Of a stretch of 64,000 nucleotides of DNA, positions 63,786-64,000 are shown one piece after another. This DNA comes from Persicaria tinctoria (Eukaryota; Streptophyta; Magnoliopsida; Caryophyllales; Polygonaceae): the NCBI GenBank assembly GCA_037127255.1, contig JBANSL010000013.1, forward strand, positions 16,264,688 through 16,328,687, in the 5' to 3' direction. The notes below the pieces were generated by a model. That model was not told where the DNA came from, did not search any database, and saw only the letters and a program-made list of their open reading frames with translations. The position numbers and the translations under genes were made by a program. Position 1 is the stretch's first letter, and every line of letters begins with the position of its first letter.

Positions 63786-64000
63786 AGGTCGAAAATCGCC
63801 GAATGAGGGCTCAAAGCCTCAGATGCCACGGAGAGAAGGAAAGAGAGCGGGGGTCTATAAGGCTAATTCATTTACACAGGACTCTTGCACGCTTAATAAA
63901 AATTTTAAAGGGGCTAAATACCTAATCACATTATCAAAAAGGTTCTTTTCCCCAAATTCCCTCTAGATCCTACAGTAGAAACTTTTAATTATATTTTTTA

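Larger units (their letters stand above)
60631..63963. mobile_element. TIR-bounded element, possible Pack-MULE
   Basis: The left end reads GAGGAAATTTGGTGG; the right end, minus strand, GAGGGAATTTGGGG. Aligned blocks follow further in (CAATTAGGCACTTAGCTCC against TGATTAGGTATTTAGCCCC), suggesting imperfect TIRs of about 90 bases. The first bases resemble the ends of the KAONASHI-type MULE (GGGAAATTTTGG). No 9-bp duplication was found, so limits are uncertain. It contains a two-exon coding fragment, a CT-rich leader-like stretch and a W-box cluster. Confidence 0.5.

Overview
This is a stretch of plant nuclear genome. Spliced genes with GT/AG introns, a CEPR1-type leucine-rich-repeat receptor kinase, a DUF26 receptor kinase, Copia, L1, MULE and Helitron elements and a TGGTATCAGAGC primer-binding site all point to a eudicot. 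The species cannot be fixed from sequence alone. Three host genes are supported: the 3' end of the lariat-debranching enzyme gene DBR1 (28-1263, +), a complete two-exon CEPR1/XIP1-like receptor kinase (6224-9530, +), and a complete seven-exon cysteine-rich receptor-like kinase (60490-56735, -). Most of the rest is nested transposable elements.

Layout: 1.3-6.2 kb is intergenic with a diverged repeat pair. 9.5-11.6 kb is quiet. 11.6-14.7 kb holds a hAT-like repeat whose (AT)n tract received a 2.3-kb terminal-inverted-repeat element. 16.0-19.3 kb is a truncated Copia element with its target duplication. 19.4-30.7 kb is an old L1 LINE carrying a 1.48-kb solo LTR in its ORF1 region and a second L1 inserted into its reverse transcriptase. 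31.16-40.08 kb is a Mutator-like element with a MURA transposase and a captured DUF1985/Ulp1-protease gene (KAONASHI type). Its 9-bp target duplication is corroborated by an empty copy of the same target at 55.7 kb. 40.13-55.63 kb is best read as a non-autonomous Helitron split by an 11.8-kb LTR element with 3.39-kb LTRs and no coding capacity (a LARD), and by a small TA-inserted MITE. 56.7-60.5 kb is the CRK gene with an 861-bp MULE in intron 1. 60.63-63.96 kb is a TIR-bounded element, possibly a Pack-MULE. It carries a two-exon host-like coding fragment and, near its left end, nine W-box cores in 85 bp, about 270-360 bp upstream of the CRK start.

Working together: the two receptor kinases are unrelated signalling genes, one LRR and probably peptide-sensing, the other DUF26 and probably stress-related. 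The points of most interest are how elements changed them: a transposon in CRK intron 1, a W-box cluster inside an element next to the CRK promoter, and an altered APE motif in the CEPR1-like kinase. No identity values were computed; comparisons were made by eye.
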